Assembly: GCF_029543085.1 (NCBI RefSeq)
Contig: NZ_CP119967.1
Location: 3,932,501-3,996,500, forward strand
Direction of reading: 5' to 3'
Length of the DNA: 64,000 nt
From: Pseudomonas sp. A34-9
GTDB lineage: Bacteria > Pseudomonadota > Gammaproteobacteria > Pseudomonadales > Pseudomonadaceae
Within the stretch, counting starts at the first letter, position 1, and each line of letters opens with the position of its first letter. The notes beneath the pieces are model-generated. The model made no database searches. It was not told where the DNA came from and saw only the letters and a program-made list of their open reading frames with translations. The position numbers were made by a program, and so were the translations under genes. Below are positions 16,807-25,695 of the stretch, in pieces.

Positions 16807-17592
16807 TCAATCCGACAGCTGCTCGACCACAATCCCCAACCGCCGGTAATCCTCGACACTCCCCGACGCCACATGCTGCTCGGTAATCAGCGTATGCAGG
16901 CGAGTGCACGGCGCCACCACAAACGGCTCCACCGCCCCCAGCTTGTCCGCTGTGGTCACCGCAATCACCCGCGCCGCGCCCTCCAGCATCGACTGCTTCA
17001 CCGGTACCTCGTCGAAATGCAGCGAGGTGATGCCCACTTCCGGATGAATCGCACAGACGCCGGTAATCGCCAGATCCGCCCTGATCCCGGCCAATAACCG
17101 CAGAGCCTCATGCCCACCCGCCGCCATCGTTCGCGGGTTCAATTGCCCACCGGCAAGAATCACTTTCACACCCTTGAACTCGGACAAGGCAATCGCCGTC
17201 ATCGGTGAAGCGGTAACCGCCGTGATGCTGATATCGGCACGCAACGAGCGCGCCACCTGCAACGTCGTCGAGCCGGAATCGAACAGCACAATCTGACCGT
17301 CCTCAACCGCCTGCGCCGCCCGTTGCGCCAGGCGAATTTTCACCTCATCCGTCTCGTCCAGCCGGGTGAAGTAATCCTTGCCGGAATCTTTCGGGCGCGG
17401 CAACGCCCCACCGTGCACGCGTTGCACCAGCCCGGCGTTGTCCAGTTCAGCGAGGTCACGGCGGATGGTGTCTTCGGACACCGCAAAATGTTGGCTCAAT
17501 TCGGAGGCCATGACTTTGCCATCACGTTCGAGGAGTAAAAGGATTTTCTGTCGGCGCAGAGATGGCAGTTCGGCCGCGGAGTGATCGTGCAT
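16807..17592 (-). CDS. DeoR/GlpR-family transcriptional regulator
   Basis: The 261-residue repressor has an N-terminal DeoR helix-turn-helix at about residues 13-65 (RRQKILLLLERDGKVMASEL, SEDTIRRDLAELDNAGLVQRVHGGAL). A C-terminal sugar-phosphate-type sensor domain follows, containing LFDSGSTTLQVARSL and GVCAIHPEVGITS. Relatives sense phosphorylated sugars or similar ligands. No sugar operon adjoins it, so its target is unclear. Dyads at 17626-17698 upstream of its start are candidate self-regulatory sites. Confidence 0.9.
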   Translation of the reverse strand: MHDHSAAELPSLRRQKILLLLERDGKVMASELSQHFAVSEDTIRRDLAELDNAGLVQRVHGGALPRPKDSGKDYFTRLDETDEVKIRLAQRAAQAVEDGQIVLFDSGSTTLQVARSLRADISITAVTASPMTAIALSEFKGVKVILAGGQLNPRTMAAGGHEALRLLAGIRADLAITGVCAIHPEVGITSLHFDEVPVKQSMLEGAARVIAVTTADKLGAVEPFVVAPCTRLHTLITEQHVASGSVEDYRRLGIVVEQLSD

Positions 17593-17625
17593 GGTTGTGC
17601 CTGTTTGTGCTTGTAGTTGCAGGTT

Positions 17626-17698
17626 TTTGCGAGACTAGCGAAAGCCCCGCGTAAACACAAACCGACCGGGTATCAATTGTTTCGATCTTTGGAATCGA
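17626..17698 (-). promoter_or_regulatory. Candidate operators upstream of the DeoR gene
   Basis: Two imperfect dyads: tttgcgagactagcgaaag (17626-17644) and tcgat-N7-atcga (17682-17698). Their TTTnCG/CGnAAA half-sites resemble the TTTCG repeats bound by some GlpR/DeoR proteins. They lie 34-106 bp upstream of the regulator start. The rest of the 17593-17906 gap holds one possible 22-codon ORF. Confidence 0.3.
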
Positions 17699-17771
17699 CA
17701 AGGCGAATTTTTTCTTGGCTTTCAACCTGTTCAGAATGACCACACTTCCAAAGGCTCAGGATGAACAGCTC

Positions 17772-17840
17772 ATGAATCTCAATTTTGCGTTTGCGTGCAT
17801 GATCGTCGTGTCGTTTGCGATCGCCCTGGGTCACGCCTGA
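17772..17840 (+). CDS. Possible 22-residue hydrophobic small protein
   Basis: ATG 17772 opens MNLNFAFACMIVVSFAIALGHA, almost entirely one membrane-spanning segment. AGGA lies about 10 bp upstream. A four-codon frame (MNSS) starting at 17761 ends in its ATG (ATGA overlap). Single-helix proteins of this size do exist in bacteria but chance ORFs are common; conservation would decide. Confidence 0.3.
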   Translation: MNLNFAFACMIVVSFAIALGHA

Positions 17841-17906
17841 TCAAAAACCAATCCCTTGGAAACGAACACCGCAACAGATTTGATATTCGCCCCCTGCACT
17901 CTGCGT

Positions 17907-18425
17907 TCAATCCGCCACTACCCGTGCCTTGCGCACAAACAACGCATGGGCCTTGTCCCAGAAGTTGCCGCCCAGCACAAAAAAACTGCCGACAAACAAC
18001 AAATCCCCGAGCAGTTGCAGCTGCCACAGATTAGGCCGCAACCCTGGCCAGAAGTTATCGAAATACGGTTCCAGAAAGGACGTCAGTAACGGCAGGCAGA
18101 ACATCACCACTCCCACCCGATGCCGCAGCGGCGAGACTTCGGCGACAGGCGTCGGCAGCATCCCCGAGACATGCCGGCCAATGGTGCGCTTGAGCTCGGC
18201 AAACCCGGCCTTGCCCATCACCGCAATCACCAGCAGCAACAACACCTTGTTGCTGATAAACAACACACCGGTCAGCGCCGCCACTTTCGAACCGGGGACG
18301 TCGAGGGCGGCAGCCAGCGGCACCATCAGCCACGAACCGAGCATCAGGCAGATGATCGCCACACCGACCTTGAAGCGCCAGGTCGCGGGCGTCGGCGCTG
18401 TGACCGGATCTTGGGCAGTGTCCAT
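17907..18425 (-). CDS. Small four-helix membrane protein (transporter-suffix-domain type)
   Basis: From ATG 18425 the protein has 172 residues and about four hydrophobic segments (FKVGVAIICLMLGSWLMVPLA, VLLLLVIAVMGKAG, VGVVMFCLPLLTSFL, LLGDLLFVGSFFVLGG). It resembles the small proteins annotated as transporter suffix domain-containing, whose name comes from fusion to transporters elsewhere; that match is from memory and function is unknown. It is divergent from the efflux operon starting at 18546, so a link to efflux is possible but unproven. Confidence 0.65.
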   Translation of the reverse strand: MDTAQDPVTAPTPATWRFKVGVAIICLMLGSWLMVPLAAALDVPGSKVAALTGVLFISNKVLLLLVIAVMGKAGFAELKRTIGRHVSGMLPTPVAEVSPLRHRVGVVMFCLPLLTSFLEPYFDNFWPGLRPNLWQLQLLGDLLFVGSFFVLGGNFWDKAHALFVRKARVVAD

Positions 18426-18545
18426 GATTTCATACCTGTGTGGGTGGAGGTTCGGTGCCTCAAAAGCGTAGCAGTAGATTTGCCCGAACAAGCGGCAATC
18501 CGCCGTCTATGCTCCACTGATATTTGCGGGCCAGGAACCTACGCA

Positions 18546-20099
18546 ATGCTTCCCACAACCGCCCTGCTGACGCGGCCCGGTCATCTGCTTTTGCTCGGCG
18601 CGCTGAGCTTCAGTGGTTGCGTGCGTCTTGGGCCGGATTTCCAGCCACCGGCAGAAGTCTGGAGCAAGCAATGGAACAGCGCGGCACTGGAGCAGGCCAG
18701 CGCGCGCGCCGCCCAACCGGATCTGCGCCAGTGGTGGCAGGTGTTCGCCGACCCCGTACTGGACCGTTTGATCGCCGAGGCTGATGCGCATAACAGCAGC
18801 CTGAAAATCGCCGGGCTGCGGGTACTCGAAGCCCGCGCGCAATTGGGCATCGCCGAGAGCGGTCGCTACCCGCAACTGCAACAGGTCAGCGTCGACAGCC
18901 TGTATGTCGACCGCCATCAGTCTGGCGGCAATAACCCACAGGACCTGCACTTCTGGCAACACAGCGCGGCGTTCGATGTTGGCTGGGAACTGGATTTCTG
19001 GGGCCGCTTCAGCCGTGCCATCGAATCCTCCGATGCGCAATATTTCGCCGCCCAGGCCAATTACGAAGATGCCCTCGTGCTGCTGCGCGCGCAGGTCGCC
19101 GACACCTATTTCTCCCTGCGTACCACCGAAGCACGGCTGCGCGTCGCGCGGGAAAACGCCGTCCAGCAGAAACGCAATTTCGAGATCACCGAAAAGCTCT
19201 TCACCAGTGGCCAGAGCGCCGAACTCGATCTGCAACAGGCGAAGACCCAATACCTCGGCACGCTGAGCAGCCTCCCCGCGTTCGAAGATCAATTGCTGCG
19301 CACACGCAACGCCCTGGCGGTGCTGGTCGGGCAGCCGCCCGGTGGCGCGGCGCTGCCGGCCGAACAGACCGGGCTGGTTCCCTTGGTGGAACGCGCGGTG
19401 CTGCAAGACGTCCCGGCCAATCTGCTGCTGCGTCGTCCGGACGTGCGCGCGGCGGAACTGAATGTCGCCGCACAATCGGCGCTGGTCGGCGTGGCCGAGA
19501 CCGATCTGTATCCGTCGCTGACCTTGCTTGGCAGCATCGTCTGGTCCAGCGACACCCTCGGCGCGACACCGCGCAGCCTCGACCTGATCGGCGGCCCGAG
19601 CCTGCGCTGGAACATCTTCGATTACGGGCGTATCCGCAATAACGTGCGGGTGCAGGACGCCCGCTTGCAGCAATTGATCGAAGCCTACCGCGACAAGGTT
19701 CGCCAGGCCGCGCGCGAGGCTGACGACGCCGCCAGCGGTTTGAGCAAAGCGCTGGAGCGCGAACGTATTTTGCGCGAAGCCGAAGGTGCGGCGAGGCGTT
19801 CGCTGGTGTTGGCGAACACGCAATACCGCGAGGGCTATTCGGACTTTCAGCGCGTGCTCGACGCGCAACGCGCACTGCTGGAATTGCAGGACAACTATCT
19901 GGTCAGCCGCAGCAATGCCGTGAGCAATCTGATCGCCCTATACAAGGCGCTCGGTGGCGGTTGGCAGAGCAGCGCGCCGCCGATCGACGAGCCGACCCGA
20001 CAGCAGATGCAGCAACGCACCGACTGGGGCGATTTGCTCAGCGCACCACCCGCCCGGCCCGCGTATCCCATTCCTTCGCAGGTAAGCCGCCATGACTGA
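18546..20099 (+). CDS. Outer membrane efflux lipoprotein (NodT/OprM family)
   Basis: The 517-residue outer-membrane channel of a tripartite pump. A lipoprotein signal ends at LSFSGC with the lipidated C25. Two OEP domains follow, with family blocks FDVGWELDFWGRFSRAIESS, RPDVRAAELNVAAQSALVGVAETDLYPSLTL and LRWNIFDYGRIRNNV. I start at ATG 18546 because it gives the signal peptide; longer frames are not coding-like. Its end overlaps the HlyD gene by 8 bp, and a DUF2955 membrane protein completes the operon. Confidence 0.92.
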   Translation: MLPTTALLTRPGHLLLLGALSFSGCVRLGPDFQPPAEVWSKQWNSAALEQASARAAQPDLRQWWQVFADPVLDRLIAEADAHNSSLKIAGLRVLEARAQLGIAESGRYPQLQQVSVDSLYVDRHQSGGNNPQDLHFWQHSAAFDVGWELDFWGRFSRAIESSDAQYFAAQANYEDALVLLRAQVADTYFSLRTTEARLRVARENAVQQKRNFEITEKLFTSGQSAELDLQQAKTQYLGTLSSLPAFEDQLLRTRNALAVLVGQPPGGAALPAEQTGLVPLVERAVLQDVPANLLLRRPDVRAAELNVAAQSALVGVAETDLYPSLTLLGSIVWSSDTLGATPRSLDLIGGPSLRWNIFDYGRIRNNVRVQDARLQQLIEAYRDKVRQAAREADDAASGLSKALERERILREAEGAARRSLVLANTQYREGYSDFQRVLDAQRALLELQDNYLVSRSNAVSNLIALYKALGGGWQSSAPPIDEPTRQQMQQRTDWGDLLSAPPARPAYPIPSQVSRHD

Positions 20100-21198
20100 C
20101 AACGTGACGCCCGCTCCCACTGATCCGGCGAAAAAAGGCATGCGCTGGGTGCTGCTGTTGATCGTGCTGAGCCTGGCTTGGTATCTGCTCGCCGATCGCT
20201 ACACGCCTTACACCCAGCAAGCGCGGGTCGGCGCGTTCGTGATTCCGGTGGCAGCGGAGGTTGCCGGGCGAGTGATCCGCGTCAACGTGCGCAACAATCA
20301 GGACGTCAAGGCTGGCGACACGCTCTTCGAACTCGATCCGCAGCCACTGCAAATTGCCGTAGACCGAGCCAGAGCCGATCTCGAATCGACCCGCCGCCAG
20401 GTCGGCGCCAGCACCGCCGGCATCGCCTCGGCTCAAGCTTCATTACGCGCCGCGCAAGCCAATGAACTCAAGGCGCGCCAGGACAATCAACGGCTTGAAG
20501 GCTTGTACAGACAGGATCCCGGAACTGTCTCGGTACGGCTGCTGGAAGTGTCCCGAGCCAACCGCGAGCAAGCGGTCGCCCAAGTCGCCGCCGCCCGCGC
20601 CGAAGTGCAACGCGCGCAAGAGCAGGAAGGCGGCAACACCGACACTAACGCGCAGTTGCGCAGCGCCGCGTCGGCTCTGGCCAAGGCCGAACTGGATCTG
20701 GCCAACACCCGCATCGGCGCGCGGTCGGCCGGGTTGATCACCGACCTGCGCACGGACATCGGTCAGTTCACCGCCGCCGGCAGCCCGGTCATGACCCTGA
20801 TCGCGATTCATGACGTGTGGATCAGCGCCGACCTCACCGAAAACAATCTCGGCCGCATCCAGCCCGGAACTCCGGTGGCCATCGTCCTCGACGCGTTGCC
20901 CGGCGAAGTGCTCAATGGCCGGGTGCGCAGCGTCGGTTATGGCGTCAGCGTCGGCCAGCCCCCGGCCCCCGGCACCCTGCCAAGCATCCAGAACAGCCGC
21001 GACTGGTTGCGCCCGGCACAACGTTTCCCGGTGATCATCGAGTTCACGGAAGAAGCGAAGAAGCGCCTGTTCGATAGCCGCGCGATCCGCGCCGGCGGTC
21101 AGGCTGAAGTCATGGCTTTTCCCAGCGAAGGCAATCCGCTCAATCCATTGGGGCGGCTGTTCGTCGGTTTGATGAGCTGGCTGTCGTATGCCTACTGA
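20092..21198 (+). CDS. HlyD/EmrA-family membrane fusion protein
   Basis: The 368-residue periplasmic adaptor has one N-terminal membrane helix (about 18-36), a split lipoyl domain (GRVIRVNVRNNQDVKAGDTL and ARSAGLITDLRTDIGQFTAAG) and a long alpha-helical hairpin rich in Ala, Gln and Glu (about 85-200). It bridges the inner-membrane component (next gene, overlap 11 bp) to the OprM-like channel. The order channel-adaptor-pump forms one operon. Confidence 0.92.
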   Translation: MTDNVTPAPTDPAKKGMRWVLLLIVLSLAWYLLADRYTPYTQQARVGAFVIPVAAEVAGRVIRVNVRNNQDVKAGDTLFELDPQPLQIAVDRARADLESTRRQVGASTAGIASAQASLRAAQANELKARQDNQRLEGLYRQDPGTVSVRLLEVSRANREQAVAQVAAARAEVQRAQEQEGGNTDTNAQLRSAASALAKAELDLANTRIGARSAGLITDLRTDIGQFTAAGSPVMTLIAIHDVWISADLTENNLGRIQPGTPVAIVLDALPGEVLNGRVRSVGYGVSVGQPPAPGTLPSIQNSRDWLRPAQRFPVIIEFTEEAKKRLFDSRAIRAGGQAEVMAFPSEGNPLNPLGRLFVGLMSWLSYAY

Positions 21199-22213
21199 GC
21201 GCAGCATCCCGGCGCAACGGGCCTTGCGCCTGGCGTTCGGTACGGCGCTGTGCACCGCCGCCAGTTATGCACTGGCGCTGCCGCTGGCGTTTATCTCGCC
21301 AGTGCTGGCGGTGTTATTGCTGGCCAGCCTGCCCCGCCCGTTGCCGCTCAAAGGCGCGCTGGTGCTGGCGTTGGTCGCTGCGTTGACCACCAGTCTTGGC
21401 CTGCTGCTGGTGCCGTTGCTGCGCTATTACCCGGTGAGCGGCGTGTTATTGATCGGCCTTGGCTTGTTTGTGGTGTTTCGCTTCGGCCTGCACGGTGGCA
21501 ACCCGTTGATCGTGACGTTTCTGGTGATCGGCATGACCATGATTTCCGCCGCCGGGTTTACCGAATTCGATCTGGCGATGGCGGTGATCGGTGCGCTGAT
21601 CAAAGGTCTGTTGCTGGCAGTCGCCGTGGTCGGTATCAGTCACGCACTGTTTCCGGAGCGGCCCGATAGCCCCGCGCCCCCCAAACCCGCCGCGATGCCT
21701 GCCGAAGAAGTCCCGCGCGTGGCCCTGCGCGCCACGCTGATCGTGCTGCCGACGTTTTTGCTGGCCTTGAGCGATCCGGCGACCTATATGCCGATCATCC
21801 TCAAAGCGGTCAGCCTCGGCCAACAAAGCTCCACCAGCCACACCCATCACGCCGGGCGCGAACTGCTCGGTTCGACCTTGCTCGCCGGTGTGCTGGCGGT
21901 GCTGCTCTGGTGTGGCTTGAGCCTGTTCGTGCACCTGTGGATGTTCTTTCTGTGGATGCTGCTGTTTGGCCTGTGGGTGGCACGCAAGCTCTATCGCCTC
22001 AGCCCGACGCGGTTCAGTCCGGGTTTCTGGCTCAACACCCTGGTGACGATGATCATCCTGCTCGGCCAATCGGTGCAGGACAGCGCGGCGGGCAAAGATG
22101 TCTACACCGCGTTCGCCGTGCGTATGGGCCTGTTCATTCTGGTGACGCTGTACAGCGCGGTGATGATGCATTTGCTTGCAGCGCCCTCACCAAGGCGTCA
22201 CAGCGTGAGCTGA
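21188..22213 (+). CDS. DUF2955/FUSC-type inner-membrane efflux component
   Basis: The 341-residue protein has many hydrophobic segments arranged as two blocks: residues about 10-155, and about 180-335 after a Pro-rich loop (ERPDSPAPPKPAAMPAEEVP). Such proteins accompany HlyD adaptors and OprM channels and are related in layout to the AaeB/FUSC aromatic-acid exporters. Substrate unknown. Start overlaps the adaptor stop by 11 bp. Confidence 0.82.
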   Translation: MPTERSIPAQRALRLAFGTALCTAASYALALPLAFISPVLAVLLLASLPRPLPLKGALVLALVAALTTSLGLLLVPLLRYYPVSGVLLIGLGLFVVFRFGLHGGNPLIVTFLVIGMTMISAAGFTEFDLAMAVIGALIKGLLLAVAVVGISHALFPERPDSPAPPKPAAMPAEEVPRVALRATLIVLPTFLLALSDPATYMPIILKAVSLGQQSSTSHTHHAGRELLGSTLLAGVLAVLLWCGLSLFVHLWMFFLWMLLFGLWVARKLYRLSPTRFSPGFWLNTLVTMIILLGQSVQDSAAGKDVYTAFAVRMGLFILVTLYSAVMMHLLAAPSPRRHSVS

Positions 22214-22239
22214 TAGCCGCGGCAGTGGGCGGTGGTGCG

Positions 22240-22396
22240 CCCTCACCCTAACCCTCTCCCAGAGGGAGAGGGGACTGACCGAGGTGTTTTTTCCAGCTAC
22301 GCCGACCTGGTATATCGAGCCGAACTCAAGTTTTGAACAGCCCGCGATCGGCTCACTTCCCCCTCGCCCCCCTGGGGGAGAGGGCTGGGGTGAGGG
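22240..22396. repeat. Family-4 intergenic element (single short copy)
   Basis: Starts CCCTCACCCTAACCCTCTCC and ends GGGAGAGGGCTGGGGTGAGG. The centre (ttttttccagctacgccgacctggtatatc...) differs from the longer copies and lacks the ccataatcgac block. It separates the convergent efflux operon and AbrB-family gene. Confidence 0.75.
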
Positions 22397-22444
22397 GATG
22401 GATCTAACTGACACGCCGCAACATGCTGGCATCAGTGGCTCCGG

Positions 22445-23464
22445 TCAGGCTTGTTCGCGCACCCGCCGCACCTGCACCAACAACGCCGGCGCAAAATGCA
22501 GCAGCACCATCCGGCTCAAATGATGCGTGAGGATAAATACCACATTCAGTCCGCCACCAAACGCGACAATCGCAATCGTCTCGATCGCGCCCGGCATGTA
22601 CGCCAACCATAGCGACAACGCATCACTGCCCAAGCAACGCGCCGCCACCTCAGCAAATACCGCTGCGACCACGATCATCAAACCGACCGAGACCAACGCC
22701 GTGCGGCCATGTCGCCCCAGTTCCGCGAAGCCGAGGCCCTGGAACCGTGAACCGATCCGCACGCCGAGAATCAGCGCCGCCAGATTCAGGCTCCAGTCCG
22801 GCATGTGAAAACCGTGCAGCCATCCCGACTTCACAAACACCGCCGTGATGATGATCGCCGTGAGCATGAACGGCGCCGGGACGCCGATCACCAGCAGCAC
22901 GCGTCCGAGCAGCACGCTCAGCGCGATCACCGAAAGAGCGGTCAATGCCATGCCGGTGGTCAAAGGATCACCATCGGCAACCGCGATCACCGCTTGGCCG
23001 GGAATCAGGAAACTCACCAACACGGTGATCAGCAGCAACCGCATCAGGTGCACGATGATGACCTTGCTCGATGCCTTTTCCGACTCCAGCAAATCAAACA
23101 CCGCCGCCAGTGCGCCAGGATAAACCGCCAACAGCGCATCGGTGCGGTTCCAGCCTGCGCCGCGCGTCAACCACCACCCGGCCAACGCGATCTGCACCGT
23201 CAGGCAGATCAGCAACACGCCGAGGCTCGGCAACATCGTTGGCGCCGTCTCGCTGTCCCACGCTTCGAACATCAGCCCGGTGGCGATGCCCAGCGTGACT
23301 TGGATGTAGCCCAGCCCATAAGGAGTTGCCGGCGCGATGCCGGTTTTACTGGCGAACAAAGCGGTGACAACAATCGACCCCAACAGCAGGCCATGGGGCA
23401 CGCCTTCGAACTGCAATAGCGCGCCGAAACCGGCAGCAATCAACAAACAGAGAATGGATTTCAT
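22445..23464 (-). CDS. AbrB-family (putative ammonia monooxygenase-like) membrane transporter
   Basis: The 339-residue polytopic membrane protein is made of two AbrB repeats (about 5-155 and 180-335). It shows the family patterns HGLLLGSIVVTAL, GYIQVTLGIATGL, YPGALAAVFDL in half 1 and LAYMPGAIETIAIVAFGGGLN in half 2. These proteins are distinct from AbrB DNA-binding proteins; transport function is inferred from topology. It stands downstream of an HD gene on the same strand with a family-2 hairpin between. Confidence 0.82.
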   Translation of the reverse strand: MKSILCLLIAAGFGALLQFEGVPHGLLLGSIVVTALFASKTGIAPATPYGLGYIQVTLGIATGLMFEAWDSETAPTMLPSLGVLLICLTVQIALAGWWLTRGAGWNRTDALLAVYPGALAAVFDLLESEKASSKVIIVHLMRLLLITVLVSFLIPGQAVIAVADGDPLTTGMALTALSVIALSVLLGRVLLVIGVPAPFMLTAIIITAVFVKSGWLHGFHMPDWSLNLAALILGVRIGSRFQGLGFAELGRHGRTALVSVGLMIVVAAVFAEVAARCLGSDALSLWLAYMPGAIETIAIVAFGGGLNVVFILTHHLSRMVLLHFAPALLVQVRRVREQA

Positions 23465-23504
23465 AGTCGCCTTCCTGGCTATTCAACTGACACATCACAA
23501 CCTG

Positions 23505-23589
23505 TGTAGGAGCTGCCGAAGGCTGCGAACTGTTGATCTTGATCTTAAAAAACAAAGTCAAAAGATCGCAGCCTTCGGCAGCGCCTACA
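23505..23589. repeat. Family-2 long hairpin
   Basis: Inverted repeat of the gcgatcttttgatc type with an imperfect left arm (gcgaactgttgatc), between two same-strand genes (HD upstream, AbrB downstream). It is a likely transcript-end stem for the HD gene. Confidence 0.8.
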
Positions 23590-23605
23590 TTGGATGTATT
23601 CGTTT

Positions 23606-24028
23606 TTATGCGCGTAACCGGCCAATCGCGCGACGATATTTTTCGATTCGTTCGAGATCTTCCCAACTTGGCGAGGCGATTCGTGACAGGTCGCTGTTCT
23701 CTTCCAGATCCGCCAGCTTGACCACCCGACCGATCGGGTTTTGTGCGGCGCGGTCGACGAAATCTTCATAGGATTCGCCGGGCACTTTGGTCACCGACGC
23801 AATCGCCGTCAGTACCTCTTCGCTGAAGCCTTCGTTGCGCAAGTCATCGAGGCTGACAGCGCAATCCTCGACCACGTCGTGCAGCACGGCGACGATGCGC
23901 TCTTCCAGCGTGCTCATGCGCAACATGACTTTCAGCGGATGCAGGATGTACGGCGCACCGCCCTTGTCGACCTGCCCGGCATGGGCCGTGGCGGCGATGG
24001 CGATAGCGCGTTCGAGGGTCTGGGTCAT
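23606..24028 (-). CDS. HD-domain phosphohydrolase (small SpoT-like)
   Basis: The 140-residue protein matches the stand-alone HD hydrolases related to the (p)ppGpp hydrolase half of SpoT. It has ATAHAGQVDKGGAPYILHPLKVM (metal histidines, about 12-35), VLHDVVEDCAVSLDDL with the HD pair and VKLADLEEN. Such proteins hydrolyse nucleotides including alarmones or NADPH; the true substrate is not predictable. It lies 15 bp downstream of the Nudix-like gene and may be co-transcribed. Confidence 0.85.
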   Translation of the reverse strand: MTQTLERAIAIAATAHAGQVDKGGAPYILHPLKVMLRMSTLEERIVAVLHDVVEDCAVSLDDLRNEGFSEEVLTAIASVTKVPGESYEDFVDRAAQNPIGRVVKLADLEENSDLSRIASPSWEDLERIEKYRRAIGRLRA

Positions 24029-24043
24029 GGGAATCTCCGAGGA

Positions 24044-24433
24044 TTAAACACCGTAGCGGCCGCCGACATGGATATTGCGTTTGAGCCAGTTGCCGATTGC
24101 CTTCAGGCGTCCGACTGGCTTGGCTACCGCGCAATGACGCTGAAGAATCAGTGTCACCAATGTGCCCTGATCGGCTTCTGGATGGGCGTCGATCAACTCG
24201 GCAACCCACGCGCAATCAGCCCTCTGCAGATGTTCACGCCACTCACCGGGCCAGGCGTCCAGCTCATCCAGCGCCAACCACCGGGCACCGCCATGTTCCA
24301 TGTGCCCGCCAGACATCGACTGCTCGAAACAGAAAGGCGTGTCTGGCTTTGCAGGATCAATGTGAAAGAGATAGATGTCGTGGAATGGATGCTGCGAGGG
24401 GGGCGCATTGTTGCGGCTGCCGATTTCGATCAT
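24044..24433 (-). CDS. Nudix-hydrolase-like protein lacking the Nudix box (possible remnant)
   Basis: The 129-residue frame from ATG 24433 carries the C-terminal hallmark of Nudix proteins (MEHGGARWLALDEL, after HPFHDIYLFHI). The glycine/glutamate Nudix box (GX5EX7REXXEE) that should precede it is absent. Upstream sequence in the same frame is not Nudix-like, so this is either a 5'-truncated gene or an unusual short member. It probably lacks hydrolase activity. It is divergent from the small secreted protein gene at 24600. Confidence 0.55.
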   Translation of the reverse strand: MIEIGSRNNAPPSQHPFHDIYLFHIDPAKPDTPFCFEQSMSGGHMEHGGARWLALDELDAWPGEWREHLQRADCAWVAELIDAHPEADQGTLVTLILQRHCAVAKPVGRLKAIGNWLKRNIHVGGRYGV

Positions 24434-24599
24434 GGGCAATGTTCCAATCCTTGGGCGCTGAATGTTTCCGATTGTTTCGCAGTGTACGCCACGGGAGCAA
24501 ATCAAAAACCCGATGGAACCTCCCTCCTCTGCGCCGTCTCGAAACCTTAAAGCGCCAGAATCTTCGATCAGACACGGCGCCCTTGAAGAGGAAACCCCG

Positions 24600-25031
24600 A
24601 TGAACATTCGCTTCCTGCTTCTGCTCGCCACCTTCGCCGTCATTCCCACCTGTGTCATGGCCGAAGGCTGCGACGTCGAAACCCGCTCCTCCAGCGCCTC
24701 CGTGCCCACCGTCTCAGGCCACAGTTGCTACGAATACGAGGGCGTGCCCGTCAACGCAATCGATTGGTCATGCAGCAACGAAAGCAAAGACATGGTCAAC
24801 GCCGTCAAGAAAAAGGTCCAACAGTGCGACGACCATTACCAAGCCACCTGCATCGCCACCCTCACCCAGGAATCCTTGGCCAATCCGCACTCCACCAGCA
24901 AGGATAAAAACGCCAAGGCGCTGAACATCCCGGAAGGTGCGCAAGTGACCACGTATTACTACGGTACGGAGGATCTGGGGCAGGCGAAGATTGATTGTGA
25001 AAGTGGTGGGGGGCGCTGGAAGTCGAAGTAA
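24600..25031 (+). CDS. Small secreted cysteine-containing protein, unknown function
   Basis: The 143-residue protein has a signal peptide (about residues 1-20, ending VMA). The mature part contains seven cysteines (GCDVET, SCYEYE, WSCSNE, QQCDDH, ATCIAT, IDCESG region), suggesting periplasmic disulfides. GAAGAGG precedes ATG 24600. I do not recognise a family. It is followed by a strong terminator at 25063. Confidence 0.7.
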   Translation: MNIRFLLLLATFAVIPTCVMAEGCDVETRSSSASVPTVSGHSCYEYEGVPVNAIDWSCSNESKDMVNAVKKKVQQCDDHYQATCIATLTQESLANPHSTSKDKNAKALNIPEGAQVTTYYYGTEDLGQAKIDCESGGGRWKSK

Positions 25032-25062
25032 TCGTTTGATACCGCGTTGGCGATAGGCAAAG

Positions 25063-25094
25063 AAAAGCCCGGCTCAAAAGACCGGGCTTTTTTT
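25063..25094 (+). terminator. Rho-independent terminator, probably bidirectional
   Basis: AAAGCCCGG, a 9-nt loop, CCGGGCTTT and a T run, 32 bp after the stop at 25031. The A run on the other arm would serve the convergent gene ending at 25110. Confidence 0.88.
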
Positions 25095-25109
25095 AGTGCG
25101 CAATATCCG

Positions 25110-25394
25110 TTAACCACCGCCGTTACCGCCACTGCTGCTACCGGTCGGTTGACCCGCAGGGCTGGGCTTGGAAGCAGAAGGCACCGGCCCATTGTCGGTC
25201 TTGCCACCATCACCACCCTTGGGCAGCGAATTGGCATCCGGGTCGGCATTGGTGGCTGGAGACGCCGGATCACGTGTCTGGCTAGTGCCGTCGTTGGCTG
25301 TCGGGGTAGATGTTTCGCCGGCAGCGATCGCATACAGCGAACTGCCGGAAAGCAACGCCGCGAGGGTTAACACCGCGATTTTATGGTTCAGCAT
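25110..25394 (-). CDS. Small secreted low-complexity protein
   Basis: The 94-residue protein has a signal peptide (about 1-25, ending IAAG) and a mature part made almost entirely of Thr, Ser, Pro, Asn, Asp and Gly, ending in Gly-rich GGNGGG. No fold or family is recognised. Disordered secreted proteins of this kind are common in Pseudomonas and rarely characterised. Confidence 0.65.
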   Translation of the reverse strand: MLNHKIAVLTLAALLSGSSLYAIAAGETSTPTANDGTSQTRDPASPATNADPDANSLPKGGDGGKTDNGPVPSASKPSPAGQPTGSSSGGNGGG

Positions 25395-25598
25395 GGTGGC
25401 TTTTCCTTTGCTGGGTGGGTTACAGCATTGGAAGAGGCTGTGCGAAGAAGGTGCGGTGTGTCGGACGAATGGTTATCGCCCAAAAGGCGCGCGCAATTTC
25501 GACACCGGGACACGAAGCGGCTTTAAAATCGGACATAACTTTGTTGCCACTTCAGAACATTCACTTCCCGACTTCCGCTGCTCCTGTAAGACCTGTCT

Positions 25599-25672
25599 GA
25601 GTTTCAAAAACACTGAAACTCTGCCTCTCGGCCATGGGCTTATTTGACGGTTACTCTGCAGACAAGACTAAT
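25599..25672 (+). promoter_or_regulatory. Candidate hcp promoter with upstream dyad
   Basis: GAGTTTCA-N7-TGAAACTC (25599-25621) is a perfect 8-bp-arm dyad. Downstream, TTGACG (25644-25649) and ACTAAT (25667-25672) with a 17-bp spacer form a plausible sigma70 promoter; the hcp start is 24 bp further on, after GCGGAG. The dyad could be an operator or a weak stem. Nothing else is seen in the 25395-25695 gap. Confidence 0.45.
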
Positions 25673-25695
25673 CTTTTTGGCAAAGCGGAGTAGCC

